Part shown: one piece after another, positions 40,257 through 47,361 of the stretch
How the letters are laid out: each line of letters opens with the position of its first letter
Numbering within the stretch: position 1 is the first letter of the stretch
From: Chryseobacterium oranimense
GTDB taxonomy: Bacteria > Bacteroidota > Bacteroidia > Flavobacteriales > Weeksellaceae
Length of the DNA stretch: 64,000 nucleotides
Direction: 5' to 3'
Assembly: GCF_900129755.1 (NCBI RefSeq)
Contig: NZ_FQWT01000007.1
Coordinates: 124,001-188,000, forward strand
Position numbers and translations under genes: made by a program
The notes under the pieces: generated by a model
Databases searched by the model: none
The model's input: only the letters and a program-made list of their open reading frames with translations
What the model was told of the DNA's origin: nothing

Positions 40257-40952
40257 ATGAAAATTCAGCACATTTTTTTTGATCTGGACAATACGCTCTG
40301 GGATCACCGTAAGAACGCTTTTCTTACCATCAAAGACCTTTTTGAAAAGCAGGAAATCACCTTAAACTACAATATAGATTTTGAGGAATTTCATTCTGTT
40401 TATCATGAAATTAATGAAAGTCTGTGGGAAAAAATCAGGGATGGAATCATTGATAAGGAATACCTGAGAAAACACCGTTTTTATGACACATTCAAGCGTT
40501 TTGAGGTGGATGATGAAGAGCTTTCACAGTATTTTGAAGAACATTTTCTGGATAAAATCCTTAACCATAACGAGCTGGTAGAGGGAGCTAAGTATATTCT
40601 TGAATATTTGAAGTCCAAACATTATACACTCCATGTTATTTCCAACGGATTTCAGGAGGTGACGGAGAGGAAATGCATGCTTTCCGGAATAGATAAATAC
40701 TTTAAAACCATTACCAGCGCTGATTCTGTAGGTGTCAGAAAACCTAATCCAAAAATTTTTGATTATTCTTTAGGGCTTGCGGAAGCTTCTAAACAAGAAA
40801 GTATTCTGATCGGTGACGACTGGATTGCAGATGTTGTAGGCGCACAAAACTATGGGATAGATGTGATCTTCTTTGATGTTTACAAAGAAAATAAACAGGA
40901 AGAAGGGCTGAAGACTATTACCCATCTCTTGCAGATCAAAGAATATTTATAA
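40257..40952 (+). CDS. YjjG-family noncanonical pyrimidine nucleotidase (HAD)
   Basis: A 231-residue haloacid-dehalogenase phosphatase from the ATG at 40257. Motif I is FFDLDNTLWD with the Asp nucleophile and Asp general acid, motif II is HVISNG, the lysine of motif III is in SVGVRKPNPKIF, and motif IV is IGDDWIADVVGA. The mostly helical cap at 15-85 fits the YjjG subfamily, which dephosphorylates dUMP, dTMP and noncanonical pyrimidine nucleotides. The exact substrate range here is inferred. Confidence 0.9.
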   Translation: MKIQHIFFDLDNTLWDHRKNAFLTIKDLFEKQEITLNYNIDFEEFHSVYHEINESLWEKIRDGIIDKEYLRKHRFYDTFKRFEVDDEELSQYFEEHFLDKILNHNELVEGAKYILEYLKSKHYTLHVISNGFQEVTERKCMLSGIDKYFKTITSADSVGVRKPNPKIFDYSLGLAEASKQESILIGDDWIADVVGAQNYGIDVIFFDVYKENKQEEGLKTITHLLQIKEYL

Positions 40953-40979
40953 ACATACAATTTTTACATATTATTTTTT

Positions 40980-41090
40980 GAACCACTAAGATTATTGAAG
41001 AAGTTAAGTTTAAGATAAAAAATGAAATTTTTTTTAAGAATATATTTCTCTTAATCTTCCTATAGCTTTACTTAATCTTAATGGTTCAAA
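40980..41090. repeat. Imperfect palindromic repeat, family A, copy 2
   Basis: Starts GAACCACTAAGATTATTGAA (40980) and ends CTTAATCTTAATGGTTC (41087), with TTAAGTTTAAG and CTTAATCTTCC words between, so the ends are complementary. The left arm matches copy 1 at 5930 closely. Follows the YjjG gene and could act as its terminator. Confidence 0.7.
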
Positions 41091-41207
41091 ATCTTTTTTT
41101 ATCTCTTCATTTCTTATTACTATTTTTCATTCATCTGTTTTTCCTAATTCTTTCCTAAATTGATTCTGAACTTTGCTCCATCATAAAGACAGAAAAAATT
41201 TAACGTT

Positions 41208-41657
41208 ATGAAAAATATCAGAAAAATCACAGGAGCATTCGTATTAATTTTCTTACTGGCAGGCGGATTTATTTTTGCACAGGACAGAGCAATCAGTCCT
41301 AACCAATTACCTAAAACAGCCAAAACTTTTCTTGCCACTCATTTTAAAGGTATTACCGTAGGATCGGCCATTGAAGATCGTGAAATCTATGGTGTGGACG
41401 AATACCAGGCCTATCTGGCTAATGGTATGAAGGTAGAATTCGACAGCAGCGGCAACTGGAAAGAAGTAGACGGCAAACACCAGAAAATTCCTTATGGATT
41501 TATTCCTGCATCAATTCGGAATTATGCTGCCAAAAACTTTCCAAATACCTATATCGTGAAGATAGAAAAAGAAAGATGGTCTTATAAAGCTGAACTTTCC
41601 AACGGGCTGGATCTTGAATTTGACAGAAAAGGAAATTTCAGAAGAATAGATGATTAA
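41208..41657 (+). CDS. PepSY-like periplasmic protein
   Basis: A 149-residue protein with signal peptide (to about residue 25, ending IFAQ). Two tandem PepSY-like units are visible: LPKTAKTFLATHF...YQAYLANGMKVEFDSSGNWKEV at about 34-88, and ASIRNYAAKNFP...YKAELSNGLDLEFDRKGNFRRI at about 99-148. The family is common in Bacteroidetes exported proteins of unknown role, often beside two-component systems, as here. The next gene encodes a single related unit without a signal peptide. Confidence 0.85.
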   Translation: MKNIRKITGAFVLIFLLAGGFIFAQDRAISPNQLPKTAKTFLATHFKGITVGSAIEDREIYGVDEYQAYLANGMKVEFDSSGNWKEVDGKHQKIPYGFIPASIRNYAAKNFPNTYIVKIEKERWSYKAELSNGLDLEFDRKGNFRRIDD

Positions 41658-41696
41658 TTCGAACAAACAATATATAAAACACCTTAAAACCTTAAT

Positions 41697-41906
41697 ATGA
41701 TGATCAACTGGAATATAATGAACAGCAGGGAGGGAAATGGATCTTCCCAGAGTATAAGGAAAAATGTGCTTTCTTTTTTAACAAGATATTATTCGGGCAG
41801 TGTGGTAGATTCGATAGAAAAGAAATGCGACGCTTATAAAATATATCTGATAAGCGGCCTGTGTCTTACTTTTGATGCAGCCGGAAGGCATGTAAAAACA
41901 AACTAA
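41697..41906 (+). CDS. Single PepSY-like half-domain protein
   Basis: A 69-residue protein. Residues 18-69 (SIRKNVLSFLTRYYSG...KIYLISGLCLTFDAAGRHVK) line up with each half of the preceding protein: helix, then beta-strands ending in LTFD..G. It has no signal peptide, unlike its neighbour, and two Cys residues. It may be a shortened paralogue left by partial duplication or a cytoplasmic partner. It lies 39 bases after the previous gene and 100 before the response regulator. Confidence 0.65.
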   Translation: MMINWNIMNSREGNGSSQSIRKNVLSFLTRYYSGSVVDSIEKKCDAYKIYLISGLCLTFDAAGRHVKTN

Positions 41907-41986
41907 AAAGGAATAAGGAGGATAGAGGATCGGGAGTTGCAAAGCATGCTGCCGGGTTCTTTCCTCCGTCTTCCTGTCTATTTTCA

Positions 41987-41994
41987 TATATTTG
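41987..41994 (+). promoter_or_regulatory. -7 box for the OmpR-type system
   Basis: TATATTTG fits TAnnTTTG and lies 12 bases before the ATG at 42007, which argues for that start rather than an upstream TTG. Confidence 0.5.
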
Positions 41995-42006
41995 ATAGAA
42001 GTTATA

Positions 42007-42684
42007 ATGGATATGAAGATATTAATCATAGAAGATGAGCCGGAACTGAAAGATACCATACAGACTTTTCTGGAAGCAGAGCATTTTATTGTAGAATTTG
42101 CCCTTACATACAGTGCCGGACTGGAAAAGATCATTTCGTATGAGTACGATTGTATTCTCCTGGATATTATGCTGCCGGACGGAAACGGTATTGAGCTGCT
42201 GAAAGAGATCAAAAAACTGCATAAAAAAGACCCTGTAATTATCCTTTCGGCCAAAGATTCTGTAGATGATAAGGTTGCCGGACTGGAAATAGGAGCGGAT
42301 GATTATCTTGCGAAGCCCTTCCATCTTGCTGAGCTTATGGCGAGGATCCGGTCGGTGATCAGAAGAAAGAATCAGGATGGGGAAAACATGATTGCGTATA
42401 AAAATATCAGTATTGATCCGGAAAACAGAGCTGTTAAAGTCGGTAATCAAGATCTGATCCTTAATCGTAAGGAATATGATCTCCTGTACTATTTTGTGAT
42501 CCATCCGGAAAAAACATTACAGAAAACGACTTTGGCCGAGGCTATCTGGGGAGATTATATTGATCAGGCAGACAGTCTGGATTTTATTTATTCCCAAATT
42601 AAAAATCTTCGTAAAAAACTGAAAAACCTCAATGCAGAAGCTGATTTCCAGGCTGTTTATGGAATAGGTTATAAATTTGTCTGA
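42007..42684 (+). CDS. OmpR/PhoB-type response regulator
   Basis: A 225-residue regulator from ATG 42007 (a second ATG lies two codons on). The receiver has the acidic pair E9/D10, phospho-acceptor D53 (YDCILLDIMLPDGNG) and the KPF lysine at about 103. A winged-helix trans_reg_C domain follows at about 130-225 with LNRKEYDLLYYFV and LRKKLKNLN. The kinase gene begins directly after the stop. The adjacent PepSY-like gene is a possible target or accessory. Confidence 0.94.
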   Translation: MDMKILIIEDEPELKDTIQTFLEAEHFIVEFALTYSAGLEKIISYEYDCILLDIMLPDGNGIELLKEIKKLHKKDPVIILSAKDSVDDKVAGLEIGADDYLAKPFHLAELMARIRSVIRRKNQDGENMIAYKNISIDPENRAVKVGNQDLILNRKEYDLLYYFVIHPEKTLQKTTLAEAIWGDYIDQADSLDFIYSQIKNLRKKLKNLNAEADFQAVYGIGYKFV

Positions 42685-43977
42685 ATGAAAGTTTCGTTAA
42701 AATATTACACCATCAAATACATGATCGTTATCCTGCTGCTTATTATTGCAGTCTGGGCAGCGCTCTTTTATGCCTATATTCTGGATGAAGTGTATGATAA
42801 TGTAGATGATGGACTGAAAGACAGGAAGATACAGATCATTAAAGCGGTATATCACGATCCGAAATTATTGGACAGTAAAGATTTTGGATTTAATGAATTT
42901 AAGATCAAGCCTATTTCCGAATCTGAATACAAGGACAAAAGCAGGTTCTATAATAAGATGTTCTATATGGAATATGATGATAAAGACCAGCCTTACCGTG
43001 TTTTGGAGACCGATTTCATAGATCAGTTCGGGAAAAGGCAGAGGCTTGAAATTCGCACGTCTACCGTAGAGCAGGATGAATTGGTATATGACCTCACCAC
43101 AGCACTGATTGTGCTTTACATTTTGCTTGTCATCAGTATTGTTGCTGTTAACGGCTATCTGCTGAATAAGGCGATGCGCCCTTTCTATGCTATTCTTGAC
43201 AGGCTTAAAAAATATCAGTTTGGGATATCTTCTTCGCAGGAAGCTCAGCGCTATGCCATTAAAGAATTTGAAGAACTCAATGTAGAGATTGAAGAAATGA
43301 TTGACCGCAATGAGCTTGTTTTCCATCAGCAGAAACAGTTCATTGAAAATGCATCCCATGAACTCCAGACACCGCTGGCCATTGTGATCAATAAAATTGA
43401 TTTAGTGATTCAGAATGATGATCTCGATAGAAAACACATAAACTTCCTTTCCGAAGTAAAAGGTGACCTCAGAAGAATGGCCGGTTTGAATAAATCTCTT
43501 CTCATGCTTTCAAAAATAGAGAACAGCCAGTTCAATAAAACGGAAAAGGTAGATTTTAATGAAATGATTTCTGAGCTCGTTAAAAGCTATGAGGACTTTA
43601 TTGAATTTAAGAAAGTTCATGTCAGCATTGTTGAAAAAAGATTCTTTGGAGCGGATTTTAATCCCGATCTGGCAGGGATCCTGCTTTCCAATCTGCTTAA
43701 AAATGCAGTTAAGTACAATATAGAAGAAGGGGTTGTCAATATTATCATAAAGGACAACGAGCTGATTTTTCAGAATAGCAGTAACGGTATTCCACTTGAC
43801 GAGGCACAGATTTTCAACCGCTTTTACAAACAGGGTTCAGACCACAGCTCTACGGGGTTGGGACTGTCTATCATCAGCACTATAACAAAACAATATCCCG
43901 GTTGGGATATTGTTTATAAGTTTGAAGAAAAAATGCATTGTTTTATTCTTTCTAAAAACAATGCAGGGTTATCGTAA
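42685..43977 (+). CDS. Two-component sensor histidine kinase
   Basis: A 430-residue kinase. Membrane helices at about 11-32 and 138-160 bracket a periplasmic sensor of about 105 residues. The HisKA dimerisation domain holds H225 in ENASHELQTPL. The ATPase has the N box NLLKNAVKYN and the glycine box GLGLSIIS. It is adjacent to its regulator with no gap. A perfect 12-bp inverted repeat lies near its 3' end (43888-43915). The stop is three bases from the converging trpS stop. Confidence 0.94.
   Translation: MKVSLKYYTIKYMIVILLLIIAVWAALFYAYILDEVYDNVDDGLKDRKIQIIKAVYHDPKLLDSKDFGFNEFKIKPISESEYKDKSRFYNKMFYMEYDDKDQPYRVLETDFIDQFGKRQRLEIRTSTVEQDELVYDLTTALIVLYILLVISIVAVNGYLLNKAMRPFYAILDRLKKYQFGISSSQEAQRYAIKEFEELNVEIEEMIDRNELVFHQQKQFIENASHELQTPLAIVINKIDLVIQNDDLDRKHINFLSEVKGDLRRMAGLNKSLLMLSKIENSQFNKTEKVDFNEMISELVKSYEDFIEFKKVHVSIVEKRFFGADFNPDLAGILLSNLLKNAVKYNIEEGVVNIIIKDNELIFQNSSNGIPLDEAQIFNRFYKQGSDHSSTGLGLSIISTITKQYPGWDIVYKFEEKMHCFILSKNNAGLS
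43888..43915 (-). terminator. Possible trpS terminator inside the kinase coding sequence
   Basis: AAACAATATCCC (43888-43899) pairs perfectly with GGGATATTGTTT (43904-43915), loop GGTT. On the minus strand it is followed by TGTTATAG after TTTT. It lies 66 to 93 bases downstream of the trpS stop, where no intergenic terminator exists. A 12-bp perfect stem in coding sequence is unlikely by chance, but the function is inferred. Confidence 0.5.
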
Positions 43978-43980
43978 TGC

Positions 43981-44949
43981 TTAAATTCCTAAGCTCGTTC
44001 TTACTCTTTTAATGGTTTCTGTAGCAATAACTCTCGTTTTTGCTGCACCTTCCTGAAGTTTTGCTTCCAATTCATCAAGATTGGTCATGTAATAAGAGAA
44101 TAGTTCTCTTTCTTTTTCAAATCTTACTAAAATCAGATCCAAAAGCTCTTTTTTTGCATGACCATAACCGAAGTTTCCTGCTAAATATTTCGCTCTCAAT
44201 TCTTCAGTCTGTTCCGGAGTTGCAATTAATTGGTAGATGGCAAATGTTTTATCTGTTTCCGGATCTTTAGGCTCTTCCAACGTTTTAGAATCGGATTCGA
44301 TGCTCATTACCTGCTTTTTCAGTTCCTTTTCAGGTAAGAAAATATTAATGATATTTCCCATGGATTTAGACATCTTACGGCCGTCTGTTCCGGGAACATA
44401 TTTCGTGTCTTCCTGAAGCTCAGACTGAGGCAGTACGAAAACTTCCCCCATCTGATTATTAAACCTTGAAGCTACATCACGGGCAATTTCCAGATGCTGA
44501 AGCTGATCCTTTCCTACAGGAACGATCTCTGCGTCATACAATAAAATATCTGCCGCCATTAAAATAGGATAGGTAAACAAACCGGCGTTAACGTCCTGAA
44601 GTCGGTCTGCCTTATCTTTAAATGAATGGGCAAGAGTTAATCTCTGATAAGGAAAAAAACACGATAAATGCCAAGAAAGTTCACAGGTTTCAGGGATATC
44701 ACTCTGTCTGTAAAAATATGTTTTTTCCGTATCCAGCCCACAAGCCAGCCAAGCCGCAGCGATCTCGTAGGTATTCTGTTTTAGAACCTTTGCATCTTTA
44801 ATCTGGGTAAGAGAATGAAGGTTCGCAATAAATAAAAATGATTCATTTCCTTCCTGCTTGGAAAGTTCGATAGCAGGAATAATCGCCCCAAGCAGATTTC
44901 CAAGATGGGGGGTTCCGGTGGCTTGAATGCCGGTAAGAATTCTTGACAT
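43981..44949 (-). CDS. trpS: Tryptophanyl-tRNA synthetase
   Basis: A 322-residue class I synthetase charging tRNA-Trp. The HxGH-type motif is PHLGN (H15, G17, N18), the KMSKS motif is RKMSKSMGN at about 195, and GKDQLQHLEIARD follows the ATP-binding region. Length is normal. It converges with the histidine kinase with only three bases between stops. A minus-strand -7 box TAAATTTG at 44983-44990 is a good promoter. Confidence 0.97.
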   Translation of the reverse strand: MSRILTGIQATGTPHLGNLLGAIIPAIELSKQEGNESFLFIANLHSLTQIKDAKVLKQNTYEIAAAWLACGLDTEKTYFYRQSDIPETCELSWHLSCFFPYQRLTLAHSFKDKADRLQDVNAGLFTYPILMAADILLYDAEIVPVGKDQLQHLEIARDVASRFNNQMGEVFVLPQSELQEDTKYVPGTDGRKMSKSMGNIINIFLPEKELKKQVMSIESDSKTLEEPKDPETDKTFAIYQLIATPEQTEELRAKYLAGNFGYGHAKKELLDLILVRFEKERELFSYYMTNLDELEAKLQEGAAKTRVIATETIKRVRTSLGI

Positions 44950-44982
44950 TTGTTTTTTGATTTATTAAAAATTAATGAAATG

Positions 44983-44990
44983 CAAATTTA
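44983..44990 (-). promoter_or_regulatory. -7 promoter box for trpS
   Basis: Minus-strand TAAATTTG fits TAnnTTTG and lies 33 bases before the ATG. The rest of the 142-base spacer upstream holds ACAGATTTGCACAGATGTTTG, a low-complexity repeat word. Confidence 0.55.
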
Positions 44991-45091
44991 ATTAATTCTC
45001 CCGCAGATTACACAGATTTGCACAGATGTTTGTATAAAATTAAAAACGCAAGGAATTTAATCTAAAAAACAGGGGATTTCTCAGTGAAAAA

Positions 45092-45736
45092 TTAAGGAAT
45101 CTGAATCTTTTCTCCCCCGAATTTCGGCTGTACCCCGAAAAGCAGGTCCCAGTATACCTTTGTCTTTGCCAGGTATTCTCTAAGGTTGGTCTTTAAGCCG
45201 GCATATTTATTCACATCATTGGCGTTATAGCCGAAAGCCTCTATTCCGTTTTTTTGGGCCAGAAAAACCGCTCTTTCATTATGGAATTTCTGTGAAATGA
45301 TCACCAGCTTCTTCTGTCCGAAGATATCTTTTGCCCTTACCACGGAATCCAACGTTCGAAACCCGGCATGATCCATTATAATCCTGTCCTTTGGAATGCC
45401 GTATTTCATCAGGGTAAGCTGCATATCTTCCGGCTCATTATACTCTTTGGTGCTGTTGTCACCACTTACAATGATATATTTGATCTTTCCGCTTTTATAC
45501 AGATCTATAGCGGCCTGTATCCTGTTATAAAAATAAGTATTCGGCATGCCGTTGTTCAGATTCTTCCCGGTTCCGAGCAGTAAACCCACTTTGGTTTCGG
45601 GAACATCGGAAATGTTATAAGAAACAAAAGGGCTGCTCTCTTTTCTGATGCTGTAGTTAGCCCATGCTATAAAAATAATTCCTGCCACAACAAGCAGCAG
45701 GAAAATTTTAAAAATATTTTTAATTACTTTTTTCAT
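45092..45736 (-). CDS. SanA/YdcF-like DUF218 membrane protein
   Basis: A 214-residue protein with one N-terminal membrane helix (about 7-27) and a DUF218 domain: VGLLLGTGK, NRIQAAIDLYKSGKIKYIIVSGDN, EDMQLTLMKYGIP and TLDSVVRAKDIF. Escherichia coli SanA affects envelope permeability to vancomycin; YdcF binds SAM. Reaction is unknown. It lies 15 bases after lspA on the same strand, so it may be co-transcribed with the lspA group. Confidence 0.85.
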   Translation of the reverse strand: MKKVIKNIFKIFLLLVVAGIIFIAWANYSIRKESSPFVSYNISDVPETKVGLLLGTGKNLNNGMPNTYFYNRIQAAIDLYKSGKIKYIIVSGDNSTKEYNEPEDMQLTLMKYGIPKDRIIMDHAGFRTLDSVVRAKDIFGQKKLVIISQKFHNERAVFLAQKNGIEAFGYNANDVNKYAGLKTNLREYLAKTKVYWDLLFGVQPKFGGEKIQIP

Positions 45737-45751
45737 CCGGAATACTGTTTT

Positions 45752-46390
45752 TTAAAACTCAAGTCCGTTAGGGAAAGCTTTTTTTCTGAATATTAACAAT
45801 AAAGCGGCTCCTACTGTAATAGCTGAATCTGCTACATTGAAGATATATTTGAAGAACTCAATATGTTTTCCTCCAATCAGAGGCCAGTTGTCCGGAACAT
45901 ACCAGTCTACCAGAGGAAAGTGGAGCATATCTACCACACAGCCTTTCATAAAGGCGGAATACCCCTGTTCGAAAGGAACAAACTTGGAAATTCCTCCATA
46001 TCCGATCCATCGGTCGATGCTCGGGTCATAAACGGTTCCGCTGTCAAAGATCAGCCCGTAAAACATACCGTCGATAAGGTTTCCGATAGCACCGGCAAAA
46101 ATAACGGCCATCGGGATCAGAAGATAATTGGACGCTCCCTGCTGCAGCCATTTCTTAAACATATACACCATTCCACCGATTAAGAAAAGCCTTAAAATTA
46201 CCAGAAAATACTTCCCAATGATTCCTCCGAAATGCAGGCCATAGGCCATTCCCGGGTTTTCCACGAAAGTCAGTTTAAAACCAGGAAGTACAGAAACGCT
46301 GTCGTCCAGGTTGAAATGGGTTTTGATGTAAATTTTTGAAGCCTGATCAATTAACAATACTAAAAATGTTATAGCTAAGATCTTTTTCAT
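45752..46390 (-). CDS. lspA: Lipoprotein signal peptidase LspA
   Basis: A 212-residue inner-membrane aspartyl peptidase that cuts the signal peptide of lipidated prolipoproteins. The two catalytic Asp are in GNLIDGMFYGL and FNVADSAITVG. The protein is longer than the Escherichia coli enzyme because of a loop between the motifs (residues about 115-165), as in other Bacteroidetes. Four hydrophobic stretches are visible. Its ATG overlaps the stop of the 61-residue gene by one base. The many lipoproteins in this window are its substrates. Confidence 0.95.
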   Translation of the reverse strand: MKKILAITFLVLLIDQASKIYIKTHFNLDDSVSVLPGFKLTFVENPGMAYGLHFGGIIGKYFLVILRLFLIGGMVYMFKKWLQQGASNYLLIPMAVIFAGAIGNLIDGMFYGLIFDSGTVYDPSIDRWIGYGGISKFVPFEQGYSAFMKGCVVDMLHFPLVDWYVPDNWPLIGGKHIEFFKYIFNVADSAITVGAALLLIFRKKAFPNGLEF

Positions 46391-46575
46391 TACAGTCCTT
46401 TTGGTTTAGAAGGTTTCTCCGGGTTTTTCTTGTCGAAAATTTTCTTTGCCACTTTTTCTGTATGAAACGTATTTTTGGTGTGAGCTTTTTCAAATTTAAT
46501 GTTCATTTCCTTTAGAACACTTTTCAGTGCGCTCAGTTCCATAGGATTCTTAGGATGTACTATGATAGATTCCAT
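46390..46575 (-). CDS. Small DUF2683-like protein
   Basis: A 61-residue, highly basic protein. MESIIVHPKNPMELSALKSV at the start then LKEMNIKFE resembles DUF2683 proteins of Bacteroidetes. The C-terminus is Lys/Pro-rich. Some relatives are antitoxin-like, but no toxin gene is next to it. It overlaps lspA by one base and is likely co-translated. Function unknown. Confidence 0.72.
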   Translation of the reverse strand: MESIIVHPKNPMELSALKSVLKEMNIKFEKAHTKNTFHTEKVAKKIFDKKNPEKPSKPKGL

Positions 46576-46595
46576 TTCTTTTCTGTTTTTATATA

Positions 46596-46841
46596 TTACA
46601 TTTTGGACAGTTCGTCAAGTCTTTTTCTGTCTTTTGCAGAAAGATCATTGATTCCGTTTTTGCCCATCTTACTCAAAAGTCTGTCGATTTCTTTTTCCCT
46701 TTCGCGTTTGTCGGAATTAAACTGATCATCGATAGTATAGTTCTTCTGCCGAACGGGAAAGAATCTGTTTCTGATCCATTCCCTATTGAAAAACAGTAAA
46801 ACTGCAGCAACAATAATTGCTAAAATCAATACTTGGCTCAT
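46596..46841 (-). CDS. Small membrane protein (DUF6576-like)
   Basis: An 81-residue protein with one N-terminal membrane helix (about 3-18), a basic cytoplasmic side and a charged C-terminal half, EREKEIDRLLSKMGKNGINDLS then DRKRLDELSKM. The latter motif resembles the small DUF6576 domain found at the C-terminus of flavobacterial rhomboid proteases. It sits between lspA-group genes and a DksA-like gene; function unknown. Confidence 0.7.
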   Translation of the reverse strand: MSQVLILAIIVAAVLLFFNREWIRNRFFPVRQKNYTIDDQFNSDKREREKEIDRLLSKMGKNGINDLSAKDRKRLDELSKM

Positions 46842-46921
46842 GGGTATACATTAAAAATTAGGTTTATAAAGTATCCTCGAATACGATATAAACCCAATAT
46901 TATTTTTACAAACCTTACGGC

Positions 46922-47302
46922 TTATTTCTGCATATTTTTCGCTTCAATGCTCAGCGTAGCATGAGGAACTGCCAGAAGTCTTTCCTTAGGGATCAGCTTC
47001 CCGGTTACTCTGCATACACCATAGGTTTTATTTTCGATTCGGATCAAAGCATTTTTAAGATCACGGACGAATTTTTCCTGACGTCCGGCTAAAATAGAGT
47101 TCTGCTCTTTGCTTAAGGTTTCCGCTCCTTCTTCAAAAGCTTTGAAGGTAGGGGAAGTATCATCCGTCCCGTTATTCTGGTCGTTGATGAAGCTTTCTCT
47201 GATCAGCTGAAGATCTCTTTCCGCTTTTTCTATTTTTTCTTTTATAACTGCCTTAAATTCCTGTAAATCAGCATCGCTGTATCTAACTCTTTCGTCTGAC
47301 AT
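46922..47302 (-). CDS. DksA/TraR-like protein with a degenerate zinc finger
   Basis: A 126-residue protein: an N-terminal coiled-coil pair (about 10-90) then a DksA-type C-terminal fold, YGVCRVTGKLIPKERLLAVP at about 94-113. The usual four zinc cysteines are reduced to one, C97; the positions corresponding to CIECK read SIEAK. DksA works at the RNA polymerase secondary channel with ppGpp. Cysteine-poor versions are known to fold without zinc. It lies between ileS and the lspA group, an arrangement also common in other Flavobacteriia. Confidence 0.88.
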   Translation of the reverse strand: MSDERVRYSDADLQEFKAVIKEKIEKAERDLQLIRESFINDQNNGTDDTSPTFKAFEEGAETLSKEQNSILAGRQEKFVRDLKNALIRIENKTYGVCRVTGKLIPKERLLAVPHATLSIEAKNMQK

Positions 47303-47361
47303 ATTCTTTTCTCTTTTTTAATAAAATTATGAAATGGAATTTGAAATACATTAACTATATG

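Noticed and set aside
46390..46841. Toxin-antitoxin pair made of the two small genes near lspA
   Set aside because: One is a membrane protein and the other a basic DUF2683-like protein; no toxin fold is visible and both sit in a housekeeping operon.
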